Positions 26,452 to 38,089 of a DNA stretch of 64,000 bases are shown one piece after another (the stretch's first letter is position 1; the number at the start of each line of letters is the position of its first letter). The DNA is from Chloroflexi bacterium 54-19. Lineage in GTDB: Bacteria > Chloroflexota > Chloroflexia > Chloroheliales > Chloroheliaceae. A program made the position numbers and the translations under genes. The notes under the pieces are model-generated. The model saw nothing but the letters and a program-made list of their open reading frames with translations, was not told where the DNA came from and ran no database searches. The stretch is taken from positions 105,055 through 169,054 of the forward strand of contig MKTJ01000080.1 in assembly GCA_001898225.1 (NCBI GenBank), read 5' to 3'.

Positions 26452-27414
26452 CTAACTTGCCTTCCCCTCGTTGCGGTAGTAATCCAGGAAGGTTTCTTCC
26501 AGGGACGGCTCGCGGCTGATAAAGTCAACCAGCGGGTAATGGGCGGCGGTCTTTACAACATGGTCAAGAGCCTCGGAGCGGACCGTACAGCGCAGAATTT
26601 CGCGTCCCTCTTCCGAAGAAGCCTCGACATGGTCAACCCCCGGCAATTTCGCAAAGACTTCCGCCGGGACTTTTTCCGAAAAGATAAGCTCGATATGGTG
26701 GTTTTTGAGGTCGGTCAGGTCAACAATGTTACCCACTTTTATCAACTGGCCTTCCCGGATAATGCCGACCCGGTCGCAAATTTTCTCAACCTCACTCATG
26801 ATGTGAGAGGAGAAAAAGACCGTTGTACCCTCCTGCCGGGCTTCTTCGACCATCTTGTAAAACTCCTGCTGGTTGAGGGGGTCGAGACCGCCCGTCGGTT
26901 CGTCAAGGACCAGCAAGCGCGGGTGATGCATCAGGGCCTGGATAATTCCGACCTTTTGTTTATTACCGCGAGAATACTGGCGAAACTTTTTAGTCAAATC
27001 GAGTTCCAGGCGTTCGGCCATATTCTTTATACGCGTCCAGTCCACCCCACCCCGTAAATTAGCAAAATATTCGAGGGTTTTAGCCCCGGTCAGGTTGGGA
27101 TAAAGCGAGAACTCACCGGGCAAATAACCGATATGCTTGCGGATTTCCACGCTATCCTGCTGGCTGTCCAGCCCCAAAAGAGTAACCCGGCCACTGGTCG
27201 GTTTTAGCAGGTTTAAGAACATGCGAATAGTAGTGGTCTTTCCGGCACCATTAGGCCCCAGGAAACCAAAAACCTCACCTTCACGCACTTCTAGGTTTAA
27301 GTCGGTGACACCACGGGCTTGCCCGTACCGTTTGGTCAAATTCTGGGCCTGAATTGCCAGGCCGGTGGCGGGATTTGGCCGGTTTGCCCCTGCCACCTGC
27401 GATACTGTACTCAT
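26452..27414 (-). CDS. ABC transporter ATP-binding protein (CcmA/DrrA-like)
   Basis: A 320-residue ATPase that powers the adjacent permease. Walker A is GPNGAGKTT (about 55-63), the ABC signature YSRGNKQKVG (about 147-156), Walker B LLVLDEPTGGLDP (about 166-178), and the H-loop Ser-Ser-His in FFSSHIMSEVEK. The C-terminal 90 residues match the DrrA/NodI-type regulatory extension. ATG 27414 follows AGAGG. It is the first gene of a two-gene operon whose predicted promoter overlaps a perfect palindrome at 27448-27463. That suggests control by a ligand-responsive repressor, as is common for DrrAB-like exporters. Confidence 0.93.
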   Translation of the reverse strand: MSTVSQVAGANRPNPATGLAIQAQNLTKRYGQARGVTDLNLEVREGEVFGFLGPNGAGKTTTIRMFLNLLKPTSGRVTLLGLDSQQDSVEIRKHIGYLPGEFSLYPNLTGAKTLEYFANLRGGVDWTRIKNMAERLELDLTKKFRQYSRGNKQKVGIIQALMHHPRLLVLDEPTGGLDPLNQQEFYKMVEEARQEGTTVFFSSHIMSEVEKICDRVGIIREGQLIKVGNIVDLTDLKNHHIELIFSEKVPAEVFAKLPGVDHVEASSEEGREILRCTVRSEALDHVVKTAAHYPLVDFISREPSLEETFLDYYRNEGKAS

Positions 27415-27447
27415 CTGAGTTGACCTCTTTTGACATTTTATAATTTC

Positions 27448-27463
27448 GTGACCAGGTGGTCAC
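27448..27463. promoter_or_regulatory. Perfect 16-bp palindrome, likely repressor operator
   Basis: GTGACCAGGTGGTCAC: 7-bp arms GTGACCA/TGGTCAC around a 2-bp centre. It lies immediately downstream of the minus-strand -10 box and covers the predicted start of transcription of the ABC exporter operon. Confidence 0.65.
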
Positions 27464-27469
27464 AAGTCC

Positions 27470-27497
27470 ATTATAACTCATTATGCAAGAGGTTAAA
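27470..27497 (-). promoter_or_regulatory. Promoter of the ABC exporter operon
   Basis: Minus-strand -10 TATAAT (27475-27470) with a weak -35 TTTAAC (27497-27492) at 16 bp. The start of transcription would fall near 27463, at the edge of the palindrome. Confidence 0.5.
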
Positions 27498-27721
27498 GAG
27501 ACCAATTTAGCCAGTTTTATAGGACTTTAGTATTAATATGGGTCTAACTTTTGGCAGCCAAAAGGCGGTTTTAGAGTTAAAATAGGCTTGTAAACTATTA
27601 ATATGGCCCACATCTTGCTAAAGATTGTAGTAATACTACTTACCATGCGTGGGATAACGCTGTCCCATGATTTTACACAGGTATGAATATAAATGGTTCA
27701 AATTTTGAAATGAGGAGTCAA
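27498..27721. other. Intergenic region upstream of treY
   Basis: AT-rich. No gene and no clear plus-strand promoter for the tre operon was found. An in-frame ATG at 27683 precedes the chosen treY start but lacks a ribosome-binding site. Confidence 0.35.
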
Positions 27722-30700
27722 ATGACTGCGTTTATTGCGGTTGACAGCCAACCCGAACATACTACCCTTGAGCAGCGTGCCCGGCTTGTTGAAAGAATCT
27801 TTACGGAAGTTTATCAAAAACTAAAAGCCAAAGCGCACGTTCCAACCGCCACTTATCGGCTGCAATTTAATAAAGATTTTACTTTTAACCAGGCCCGCGA
27901 AATTGTGGGCTACCTGGCCCGCCTGGGCATTAGCGACCTTTATGCGTCGCCTTATTTCAAAGCCCGGCCCGGCAGCATGCACGGCTACGATATTGTCAAC
28001 CATAACGAATTAAATCCTGAAATGGGCACCTTGGAAGATTATGAGGCGATGGTGGCAGAACTCCACCGCCAGGGGATGACCCAGATTCTCGATACCGTAC
28101 CAAATCACATGGGTATCGGTGACCCCACCAATATTTTCTGGATGGACGTACTCGAAAATGGCCGCTCATCGGTCTACGCCCCATTCTTTGATATTGATTG
28201 GAACCCGATAAATACTAAACTGACCAACCAGGTCTTGCTGCCGACCCTCGGCGAACAATACGGCGTAGTCCTAGAAAATAAAGAACTGCAAATTACCTTT
28301 ACCCCTGCCGAAGGTAAATTTACTCTGCACTATTACGACAGTATTTTTCCAATCAATCCCCGCTCCTACGACCTGATTCTTGACCTCGATAAAGAGTTAC
28401 TTTTTACGGAACTGGGCGAAGAAAACGAACCAACCCTGGAATACCAGAGTATCCTGACCGCGATAAATCACCTGCCCTTCCATTCCCAGACGGAGAAAGA
28501 AAAAAGCCTGGAACGCAACCGGGAAAAAGAAATCATCAAACGCCGCCTGGCAACTTTGTGCGCCCAGGAGCCCCGTGTTGAGGAATTTATCCAGCGTAAC
28601 GTGGAAATTTTTAACGGTGAAAAAGGCAGTCCCCGCTCCTTCGACCTGCTCGATAAGCTGCTGGAACGGCAAGCCTACCGGCTGAGCTTCTGGCGAGTCG
28701 CCGCCGAAGAAATCAACTACCGGCGCTTTTTCGATGTAAACGAACTGGCGGCGGTACGGATTGACCAGCTTCCAGTCTTCCGGGAAACCCATCGCCTGCT
28801 GATGCAACTACTCCGTGAAGGCAAACTTAACGGGCTGCGGATTGACCACGTGGACGGTTTGCGCAACCCCTGGGCCTACTTCCAGAATTTGCAGCAGGCG
28901 TATTACCTTGAAATGTGCCGGGCCGAAATAAATGGTTTACCGGCGGACGAATTGGAGGGAATTGACCGGACCGTCCTGGAGAACGCCCTGCTGGAAAAAC
29001 GCTGGGACGAAATCGAAAAGAACCGCGACCCCCTGCTGACCCGTCCCCTCTTTGTCTCTATCGAAAAAATCCTGGGGCATAACGAGGTCTTGCCCGGCGA
29101 CTGGTCGGTCTGCGGCACCACCGGCTACGAGTTCACCAATGCCCTCAACAGCCTGTTCGTCGAGCAGACCAACCAGAAGGCTTTTGACGATATTTATTTC
29201 AACTTTATCGGCGAAAAAATCAAGTTTGCCGACCTGATTTACGAGACCAAGAAGCAAATCATGCGGCTATCGCTCGCCAGCGAGATTATGGCCCTGACCA
29301 ATCTTTTGAACAAGATTACCGAGAACGACCGCCGCCACCGCGACTTTACCCTGAACAGCCAGCGCAACGCCATCCGGGAAGTTATTGCCTGTTTCCCGGT
29401 CTACCGCACCTATATTACCCCGGCCAATACCGAGGTCGAGAAGCGCGACCAGATTTTTATCGAGAACGCCGTAACACGAGCCAAGCGTCGCAATACCGCG
29501 ATTGACCCCTCGATTTTCGATTTTATCCGGGACATTTTGCTGCTCAAGGGGCTGGAAAACCTGAGTCCCGAGGAAAAGGTCGCCCGTTTCAACTTTATTA
29601 TGAAGTTCCAGCAGACCACCGGTCCAGTCATCGCCAAGGGCCTGGAGGATACCGCCTTTTATATCTATAACCGCCTGATTGCCCTGAACGAGGTCGGCGG
29701 CGAACCGGACCAGTTCGGCATTTCCCAGGCCAATTTCCACCGCCAGCAGGCCGACCGCCAGCGCAACTGGCCTTTCTCGATTCTGACGACCAGCACCCAC
29801 GACACCAAACGCAGCGAGGACGTGCGGCTGCGGATTGACGTGCTTTCGGAGATTCCACAGGAATGGCGGCAAGCCCTGGGGCGGTGGACCCGCTTTAACA
29901 AGAAGCACAAAAAGACGGTGGAAGGCCAGCTTGCCCCCAGCCGCAACGAGGAATATTTCCTCTATCAAACCCTCCTGGGAGTGTGGCCGTTCGAGGAAAA
30001 CCTGGGCAAGGCGGCGTTACAGGAACTTACCGGGCGGGTCCAGGAGTATATGCGCAAGGCCATGAACGAGGCCAAGGTCAACAGTAGCTGGGTCAACCCG
30101 AACGAACCGTACCAGCAAGCCGTAGCCGAGTTTATCGCCGAAATCCTGACGCCTGGGGAAGGCAACCGCTTCCTGCCCGAATTCATGGCCCTCCAGAAAA
30201 AGGTCGCCCATTTTGGAGCGCTCAATTCACTTTCCCAGGCGTTAATTAAAATCACCAGCCCCGGCGTACCCGACTTTTACCAGGGTAACGAATTATGGGA
30301 CTTCAGCCTGGTAGATCCCGACAACCGCCGCCCGGTGGATTACAAACTGCGACAGCGGCTGTTGACCCAGGTCGAAAAGGTTGAAGATGCTGGCGGAGCC
30401 GCCGAACTGCTCGAAAATAAGGCCGATGGCCGGGTCAAGCTTTTCGTGACCAGCCGTGCCCTTAACTTCCGGCGCCAGAACCATAAGCTCTTTTATAAGG
30501 GCAACTATAATCCGTTGGAAGTCCAGGGGGTCCGCCCCGAAAGCGTACTGGCCTTCGCCCGTACTTTACAGCAAGAGCAAGCCCTGGTGGTCGCCCCGGT
30601 CCATTACACCGGGCTGAGTAAAAATGCCGACCCGGCAGCCCCGGTCACGGGCGCGGCCTGGGCCAATGGCTGGCTGGTAGTGCCGGGCGTGGAGGCCGGG

Positions 30701-30826
30701 CAGCGCTACCGCAACCTCTTAACCGGTGAAGAACTTTTGGTCAAAGAACAAAATGGCACACTGGGCCTGGCCCTGGATGAAATTCTGGCCGGCTTCCCGG
30801 TTGCGTTGTTGGAAAAACTTAGCTAG
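27722..30826 (+). CDS. treY: Maltooligosyl trehalose synthase
   Basis: A GH13 enzyme that turns the reducing-end alpha-1,4 bond of a maltodextrin into an alpha,alpha-1,1 bond, giving maltooligosyl trehalose. The N-terminal YRLQFNKDFTFNQAREIVGY (about 45-64) is the family's usual opening. Region I is DTVPNHMGI (about 123-131) and region II is LRIDHVDGLRNP (about 371-382), with the nucleophile Asp in RIDH. The long insertion before the catalytic Glu and the late STHDTKRSEDVR segment also match TreY. At 1034 residues it is longer than the common 700-950. ATG 27722 follows GAGGAG by four bases and is preferred to ATG 27683. First of three treYXZ genes. Confidence 0.95.
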   Translation: MTAFIAVDSQPEHTTLEQRARLVERIFTEVYQKLKAKAHVPTATYRLQFNKDFTFNQAREIVGYLARLGISDLYASPYFKARPGSMHGYDIVNHNELNPEMGTLEDYEAMVAELHRQGMTQILDTVPNHMGIGDPTNIFWMDVLENGRSSVYAPFFDIDWNPINTKLTNQVLLPTLGEQYGVVLENKELQITFTPAEGKFTLHYYDSIFPINPRSYDLILDLDKELLFTELGEENEPTLEYQSILTAINHLPFHSQTEKEKSLERNREKEIIKRRLATLCAQEPRVEEFIQRNVEIFNGEKGSPRSFDLLDKLLERQAYRLSFWRVAAEEINYRRFFDVNELAAVRIDQLPVFRETHRLLMQLLREGKLNGLRIDHVDGLRNPWAYFQNLQQAYYLEMCRAEINGLPADELEGIDRTVLENALLEKRWDEIEKNRDPLLTRPLFVSIEKILGHNEVLPGDWSVCGTTGYEFTNALNSLFVEQTNQKAFDDIYFNFIGEKIKFADLIYETKKQIMRLSLASEIMALTNLLNKITENDRRHRDFTLNSQRNAIREVIACFPVYRTYITPANTEVEKRDQIFIENAVTRAKRRNTAIDPSIFDFIRDILLLKGLENLSPEEKVARFNFIMKFQQTTGPVIAKGLEDTAFYIYNRLIALNEVGGEPDQFGISQANFHRQQADRQRNWPFSILTTSTHDTKRSEDVRLRIDVLSEIPQEWRQALGRWTRFNKKHKKTVEGQLAPSRNEEYFLYQTLLGVWPFEENLGKAALQELTGRVQEYMRKAMNEAKVNSSWVNPNEPYQQAVAEFIAEILTPGEGNRFLPEFMALQKKVAHFGALNSLSQALIKITSPGVPDFYQGNELWDFSLVDPDNRRPVDYKLRQRLLTQVEKVEDAGGAAELLENKADGRVKLFVTSRALNFRRQNHKLFYKGNYNPLEVQGVRPESVLAFARTLQQEQALVVAPVHYTGLSKNADPAAPVTGAAWANGWLVVPGVEAGQRYRNLLTGEELLVKEQNGTLGLALDEILAGFPVALLEKLS

Positions 30827-30893
30827 ATTCGCAGCACATTTTTAGCCTTCTAACCACCTTGAAAGGGTTAGATACAGAAGGAGTTCTTTAGTT

Positions 30894-33035
<2,142 letters not shown>

Positions 33036-33107
33036 AAGTGTGGATGCATTACGGTGTAATGCAATTGGGTTTTATGCGAAAAAACGCCTGGAAGGAATCT
33101 TTTACCA

Positions 33108-34982
33108 ATGAACTGGCAGTTACCGATTGGAGCCACCCCGGACGCGACCGGCGTCAATTTCCGGGTATGGGCAAGCGACGTACAAAAGGTTGATGTAGTA
33201 ATCATGGGGGTAGAACGCCGCGAGCTTGCCAGCTACCCCCTCACCCGCAACGAGGAAGGCTATTTTAGCGGTCACGTGGACGACCTGACCGCCGGGGCTA
33301 AATATATGTACCGGCTCGATGGCGAAAAACTGCGGGGCGACCCGGCCAGTCGCTACCAGCCCGAAGGGGTCCACGGACCCAGCCAGGTGGTAGACCCGGC
33401 TTTCCGGTGGCAAAACTCGGCCAACTGGAAAGGGCTACCCCTCAACGAAACCATCATTTATGAGGTTCATATCGGGACGGCCACCCCGCAGGGCACCTTT
33501 GAAGCCTTTATCGAAAAGTTGCCCTACCTGCAAGAGTTAGGGGTCAATACCATTGAAATTATGCCGGTCGGTGATTTTCCCGGCGACCGCAACTGGGGCT
33601 ACGATGGCGTCTGCCTGTTCGCCCCGGCGCGGGCTTACGGCGGTCCGGAGGGGCTCAAACGGCTGGTGGATGCCGCCCACGGTTACGGGCTGGCAGTGGT
33701 CCAGGACGTGGTCTATAACCACCTGGGGCCGGATGGGAACTACCTGCGCGACTTCAGCCGCCACTATTTCACCCACGATAAAAAGACCCCCTGGGGTGAC
33801 GCCCTTGACTATGCCAACCGGGCGGTCCGCGACTTTTTTATCAACAACGCCCTTTACTGGACCCACGAATACCAGGTGGACGGCCTGCGCCTGGACGCAA
33901 CCCACGCCATCCTGGACGATACAAAACCCCATATCCTGGCCGAAATCCCTAACCGCGTCCACGCCAGTCTAGCTGCCGGGCGTTACTTTAATTTCTTTGC
34001 CGAGGACGAACGCAATAACGACTGGCTGCTCCAACCCGCCGCCGAAGGCGGAGCCGGGTTGGACGCGGTCTGGGCTGACGACTTCCATCACGAGGTCCGT
34101 TCAGCCCTGGCCGGGGACAACGAGGGTTATTACGCCGACTTTACTGGCAGCGCCGGGGATTTGGCCGAAACGCTGGCGAAAGGCTGGTTCTATACCGGAC
34201 AGCCTTCCCGGTTTTCGGGCAAACCGCGAGGCAGCGACGCCAGCCGTTTCGACCCGCCCCATTTCGTTTACTGTATCCAGAACCACGACCAGATTGGCAA
34301 CCGCGCCATCGGCGACCGCCTGAACGACACCATCGGCCTCGACGCCTACCGGGCTGCTTCCGCCCTGCTCCTGCTCAGCCCCTATACGCCGCTCCTGTTC
34401 CAGGGGCAGGAATATGCCGCCAGCACCCCCTTCCTCTTTTTCACCGACTTCAACGAAGACCTGGGCAAGCTGGTCACGAAGGGCCGCCGCGAGGAATTTT
34501 CATATCTCTCCGGGTTCAGTGGCGATACTGTGCCCGACCCCCAGGCCGGCAGCACTTTTGAAAAATCGAAGCTCGACTGGGCCGAGCCGGAAAAACCGGG
34601 CCACCGCGAAACCCTGGCCCTTTACCGCGATTTGCTCAAACTGCGCAGCACCTTGCCACCCTTGCGGGAACCCCGCCGGGCTAATTTCAGGGCAGTCCAA
34701 ATCGAGGAAGATGCGCTGGCTTTCCGGTTTTACAGCCCTGACGGCCAGGCCGATTTGCTGGTAGTGGTCAACCTGAGAGGTGGCCTGGATTTCAGGTTAG
34801 GCGAACAGGAAATAAACCAACTCCCGGCAGGATGGGGCTGGCAGGCCCTGCTGACCACGGATGACCCGGCCTACGGGGGCGACCAACTGCTGGGAGATGT
34901 CCAGGCCATGGTCGAAGCGGGCCATATCCAGGCGAGTTCGCCGGTAACCTATGCCTTTCAGAGTCAAAAAAGTAGTTTGTAA
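33108..34982 (+). CDS. treZ: Maltooligosyl trehalose trehalohydrolase
   Basis: A GH13 enzyme that releases free trehalose from maltooligosyl trehalose, completing the TreY/TreZ route. 624 residues. The N-terminal CBM48/Ig-like domain (about 1-105, PDATGVNFRVWASDVQKVDV) precedes region I DVVYNHLGPDGNYL (about 199-212), region II GLRLDATHAI (about 258-267), region III FFAEDERN (about 295-302) and region IV IQNHDQIGNRA (about 390-400). The IQNHDQIGNR version of region IV distinguishes TreZ from GlgB. AAGGAA stands upstream of ATG 33108. It lies 72 bases after treX. No clear terminator follows. Confidence 0.95.
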   Translation: MNWQLPIGATPDATGVNFRVWASDVQKVDVVIMGVERRELASYPLTRNEEGYFSGHVDDLTAGAKYMYRLDGEKLRGDPASRYQPEGVHGPSQVVDPAFRWQNSANWKGLPLNETIIYEVHIGTATPQGTFEAFIEKLPYLQELGVNTIEIMPVGDFPGDRNWGYDGVCLFAPARAYGGPEGLKRLVDAAHGYGLAVVQDVVYNHLGPDGNYLRDFSRHYFTHDKKTPWGDALDYANRAVRDFFINNALYWTHEYQVDGLRLDATHAILDDTKPHILAEIPNRVHASLAAGRYFNFFAEDERNNDWLLQPAAEGGAGLDAVWADDFHHEVRSALAGDNEGYYADFTGSAGDLAETLAKGWFYTGQPSRFSGKPRGSDASRFDPPHFVYCIQNHDQIGNRAIGDRLNDTIGLDAYRAASALLLLSPYTPLLFQGQEYAASTPFLFFTDFNEDLGKLVTKGRREEFSYLSGFSGDTVPDPQAGSTFEKSKLDWAEPEKPGHRETLALYRDLLKLRSTLPPLREPRRANFRAVQIEEDALAFRFYSPDGQADLLVVVNLRGGLDFRLGEQEINQLPAGWGWQALLTTDDPAYGGDQLLGDVQAMVEAGHIQASSPVTYAFQSQKSSL

Positions 34983-35081
34983 GGGTGAACTATTAGAAAT
35001 CTTAAACATGTTCATAGGATACTCTAATCACCTCATCCCTCTATATGAGTTATAATTATCACAATCCGTTATCGATGCTTT

Positions 35082-35110
35082 TTGCCTCGACTAATGCGAT
35101 TTGGTATAGT
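35082..35110 (+). promoter_or_regulatory. Sigma70-type promoter of citrate synthase
   Basis: A -35 TTGCCT (35082-35087), 17 bp, and -10 TATAGT (35105-35110). The leader of about 80 bases holds a weak GGCT/AGCC hairpin followed by a T-rich stretch just before the ribosome-binding site, a possible attenuator. Confidence 0.6.
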
Positions 35111-35198
35111 TAGTGAAAGAGTTTTAGGGAAACAACTAAAAAATCTTTTGGCTCGATAAGCCGATTATTTTTTGAATTACTAGAGAGGGAGTAGACCA

Positions 35199-36374
35199 AT
35201 GTCGGTTGAAAAACTTGATAAAACTACAGAAGCTTCGGCTGGGAATGGCAAAAAGGCCCCCAAAAACCCTGCGGGGTTGGAAGGTGTTGTTGCCCTTGAA
35301 TCTTCTATTAGCTCCATTATTGGAACCCAGCTTACCTATCGCGGTTACACTATTGATGACCTGGCTTCCAACGCCCAGTACGAAGAAGTCATCTATTTAC
35401 TGTGGTTTGGCAAGTTACCCAATCGGGCCGAATTGGATGACTTCAATGCCAAGTTACGGGCAAGCTTCGAAATTCCGCAGCCGGTAATTGACCTTATCAA
35501 AACTGCTCCCAAAGAAGTCCACCCGATGGATGTTATTCGGACAGCCGTTTCGATGCTGGCTTTCTACGACCCGGATACCAAAGATATGTCCTATGATGCC
35601 AATGTCCGCAAATCTATCCGGCTCGTGGCCCAGATTGCGACGATTGTAGGGGCAATCGGGCGGGTCAGGGAAGGGTCCGAGCCGGTAGCACCCCATCCCG
35701 AAATGGACATGGCCTCTAACTTCGCTTATATGCTCAGCGGCCACGACCCTGACGATGTGACAATAAAGGCTATCAACGTAGCCCTGATTCTTCACGCCGA
35801 CCACGAACTGAATGCCTCGACCTTCTCGGCCCGCGGCACCGTTTCGACTCTTTCCGACGTCCATAGCGGCGTGGTCAGTGCGATTGGCACCCTCAAAGGG
35901 CCTTTGCACGGTGGGGCCAACGAAGCCGTTATGCGAATGCTGCTCAAAATCGGCACGATAGACAAGATTGACGAGTTTATCGAAAACGCCCTGGCGAACA
36001 AAGAAAAAATCATGGGCTTCGGCCACCGCGTCTACAAGGAAGGCGACCCTCGCGCCAAGTTCTTGCGCGGTATGAGCGAAGCCATCGGCAAGTTAAAAGG
36101 CGAGACCCGCTGGTACGAAATGTCGGTCCGCATCGAAAAGATGATGGCCGAAGAAAAGAAGTTGCTCCCGAACGTGGACTTCTTCTCGGCCAGCCTGTAC
36201 TACAGCCTGGGCATCCCGATTGAACTTTTTACGCCGGTCTTTACGGTCAGCCGCATGTCGGGCTGGCTGGCCCACATCATGGAGCAATTGCAGGACAACC
36301 GCCTGATTCGCCCGCGCGCCGAGTATGTCGGGCCGGTGGACCAGCATTATGTCCCGATTGACCAGCGCCCCTAG
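35199..36374 (+). CDS. gltA: Citrate synthase (short bacterial type)
   Basis: Condenses acetyl-CoA with oxaloacetate to give citrate at the entry of the TCA cycle. 391 residues, the size of the Gram-positive/archaeal dimeric type rather than the NADH-inhibited hexamer. The fold opens with LTYRGYTIDDLA. The catalytic residues are His in LILHADHELNAST, His in GPLHGGANEAV and Asp in LLPNVDFFSA. GFGHRVYKEGDPR is the oxaloacetate-binding stretch. A polar 25-residue leader rich in Lys and Ala precedes the fold. A 2-methylcitrate synthase cannot be excluded, but no prpB or prpD gene is nearby. It has its own promoter and a strong terminator. Confidence 0.92.
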   Translation: MSVEKLDKTTEASAGNGKKAPKNPAGLEGVVALESSISSIIGTQLTYRGYTIDDLASNAQYEEVIYLLWFGKLPNRAELDDFNAKLRASFEIPQPVIDLIKTAPKEVHPMDVIRTAVSMLAFYDPDTKDMSYDANVRKSIRLVAQIATIVGAIGRVREGSEPVAPHPEMDMASNFAYMLSGHDPDDVTIKAINVALILHADHELNASTFSARGTVSTLSDVHSGVVSAIGTLKGPLHGGANEAVMRMLLKIGTIDKIDEFIENALANKEKIMGFGHRVYKEGDPRAKFLRGMSEAIGKLKGETRWYEMSVRIEKMMAEEKKLLPNVDFFSASLYYSLGIPIELFTPVFTVSRMSGWLAHIMEQLQDNRLIRPRAEYVGPVDQHYVPIDQRP

Positions 36375-36387
36375 TCAAGGCTAAAAT

Positions 36388-36415
36388 AAAAGCGGCCCTT
36401 CGCGGGGCCGCTTTT
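36388..36415. terminator. Bidirectional intrinsic terminator, gltA / recQ-like
   Basis: An 11-bp GC-rich perfect stem, AAAAGCGGCCC (36388-36398) and GGGCCGCTTTT (36405-36415), with a 6-base loop, between convergent genes. Confidence 0.88.
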
Positions 36416-36448
36416 ACGTTTTTATTATTAGTTTAACCTCATGATAAG

Positions 36449-38089
36449 TTAAGCTACCGGCTTGAGTAAGCCCCTTTCCTGGACTACCCCCACCGCCAGC
36501 GTTTTGTAGCCGACCGTATCGAACAGGATGACAATCTTATCCCCCTCGTAGCGCATTACCAACCCCCCACCCCAGGCATTATGCTCCACCCGGCTATTCA
36601 AGGGGAAAATTTCGTCCTGCTCGGTGGTTTCGACCGTAATCCCGGCCTTGCAGTTATCACAATTACCGCAGGGTGCTTCGATTTCCTCACCGAAATAGTT
36701 GAGCAGGTAGCGGCGGCGGCAGTCGCGCAGTTCGGCATAACCGCGCATCATTTCAATCCGGGAACGGTCGTAGCTATGATGGTTTTCCTGGGCATTGGCC
36801 GCCTCCAGTAAGGCCTCAACCGGCGCATCTTGCCGCTCACCCGGTTGAACTTCCCCATTGGGGCTAATTTCGACCAGACCGACCTCCTCCAGGCGGCTCA
36901 GGGCTGTCGTCAACTTCGATTGAGATAGCTCGGTTTCTTCCCGTAAATCGTGAAGGGAAACTGCCCCCCGGTGATGCAAAATCGCTGTAGCGACCTGCTG
37001 CAAATGGTCAACATCTACCTGGCCGGTGCTGGCGAAAAACCGCCGGATGCCCAGGTCCTCGGGGCGATAGAAAAGGACCGCCTGGGCCGGTTCGCCGTCG
37101 CGCCCGCCTCGCCCGATTTCCTGGTAATACGAATCTATCGAGTCACTGACACCGTAATGAAGGACAAAGCGCACGTTGGGTTTATCAATCCCCATCCCGA
37201 AGGCTGTCGTCGCCACGATGACCTCGACAACGTCTTCCATAAAATCGGCCTGGACCTGTTCACGTTCGGGGGTCTTCATCCCGGCGTGGTAGGGTAGGGC
37301 CCGGATACCCTTATTTTGCAAATCCTGGGCAATTTCTTCGGCCCGCTGGCGAGTGGCCGTATAGACGATACCAGGCTTTTCCAGTTCGGCGATACGTTCC
37401 AGGAAAGCGCGTTTCCGGGCGATTTCTTCCTCGTAACGCTCGACTTCCAACCAGATATTAGGACGGTCGAACCCCTGCACGACCAGGCGGGGATTAGTCA
37501 TGCCTAGCCGGGCAATAATTTCCTCACGCACAGGCGGAGAAGCAGTGGCGGTCAGCGCCAGGATAGTTGGATGACCCAATTCTTCTATAACCGCGCCAAG
37601 CCGGAGATAATCGGGCCGGAAATCGTGACCCCACTCGCTGACACAATGGGCTTCGTCCACCACGAAAAGCGATGGCCGGGCCGCTTTTACCTGTTCCAGT
37701 ACCTCAGGATTACTCAGTTGTTCCGGGGCTAAAAGCAAAAATTCCAGGGTCCCTTCCAGCAAGTTTTCAAAAGTCTCGCGCCGTTCCGATTGCTTCAGGG
37801 TGGAGTTCACCAGGGCTACACCACCTACGTCCTGTTCATCCAGGGCCTCGAACTGGTCGCGCTGGAGGGCAATCAAAGGAGAGACCACTACGGTCGGGCC
37901 GGGTATCTGGACCCCCGCAATCTGGTAAATGGCCGACTTCCCCGACCCGGTGGGCATTACCACCAGGGTATCGCGACCTTCCAGCACAGCCTGGATAGCC
38001 GTTTCCTGGCCGGGCCTCAATTTAGAATATCCAAAGGTCTCACGGGCTACCCGCCGAACTACCCGCACGTCTTTCTTGGCCTGGGTCAT
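36449..38089 (-). CDS. recQ: RecQ-family ATP-dependent DNA helicase with a UvrD/PcrA-tail-like C-terminus
   Basis: A 546-residue 3'-5' superfamily 2 helicase. Walker A is MPTGSGKSA (about 46-54), the DEAH box VVDEAHCVSEWGHDFRPDY (about 143-161), and motif VI YYQEIGRGGRDG. A winged-helix/zinc region follows, with C..CGNCDNC (about 456-480). There is no HRDC domain. Instead the last 50 residues (VEHNAWGGGLVMRYEGDKIV) resemble the small Tudor-like tail seen in PcrA/UvrD and DUF3553 proteins. I chose ATG 38089, ten bases after AAGGA, over a GTG at 38098 that overlaps that site. Confidence 0.9.
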   Translation of the reverse strand: MTQAKKDVRVVRRVARETFGYSKLRPGQETAIQAVLEGRDTLVVMPTGSGKSAIYQIAGVQIPGPTVVVSPLIALQRDQFEALDEQDVGGVALVNSTLKQSERRETFENLLEGTLEFLLLAPEQLSNPEVLEQVKAARPSLFVVDEAHCVSEWGHDFRPDYLRLGAVIEELGHPTILALTATASPPVREEIIARLGMTNPRLVVQGFDRPNIWLEVERYEEEIARKRAFLERIAELEKPGIVYTATRQRAEEIAQDLQNKGIRALPYHAGMKTPEREQVQADFMEDVVEVIVATTAFGMGIDKPNVRFVLHYGVSDSIDSYYQEIGRGGRDGEPAQAVLFYRPEDLGIRRFFASTGQVDVDHLQQVATAILHHRGAVSLHDLREETELSQSKLTTALSRLEEVGLVEISPNGEVQPGERQDAPVEALLEAANAQENHHSYDRSRIEMMRGYAELRDCRRRYLLNYFGEEIEAPCGNCDNCKAGITVETTEQDEIFPLNSRVEHNAWGGGLVMRYEGDKIVILFDTVGYKTLAVGVVQERGLLKPVA

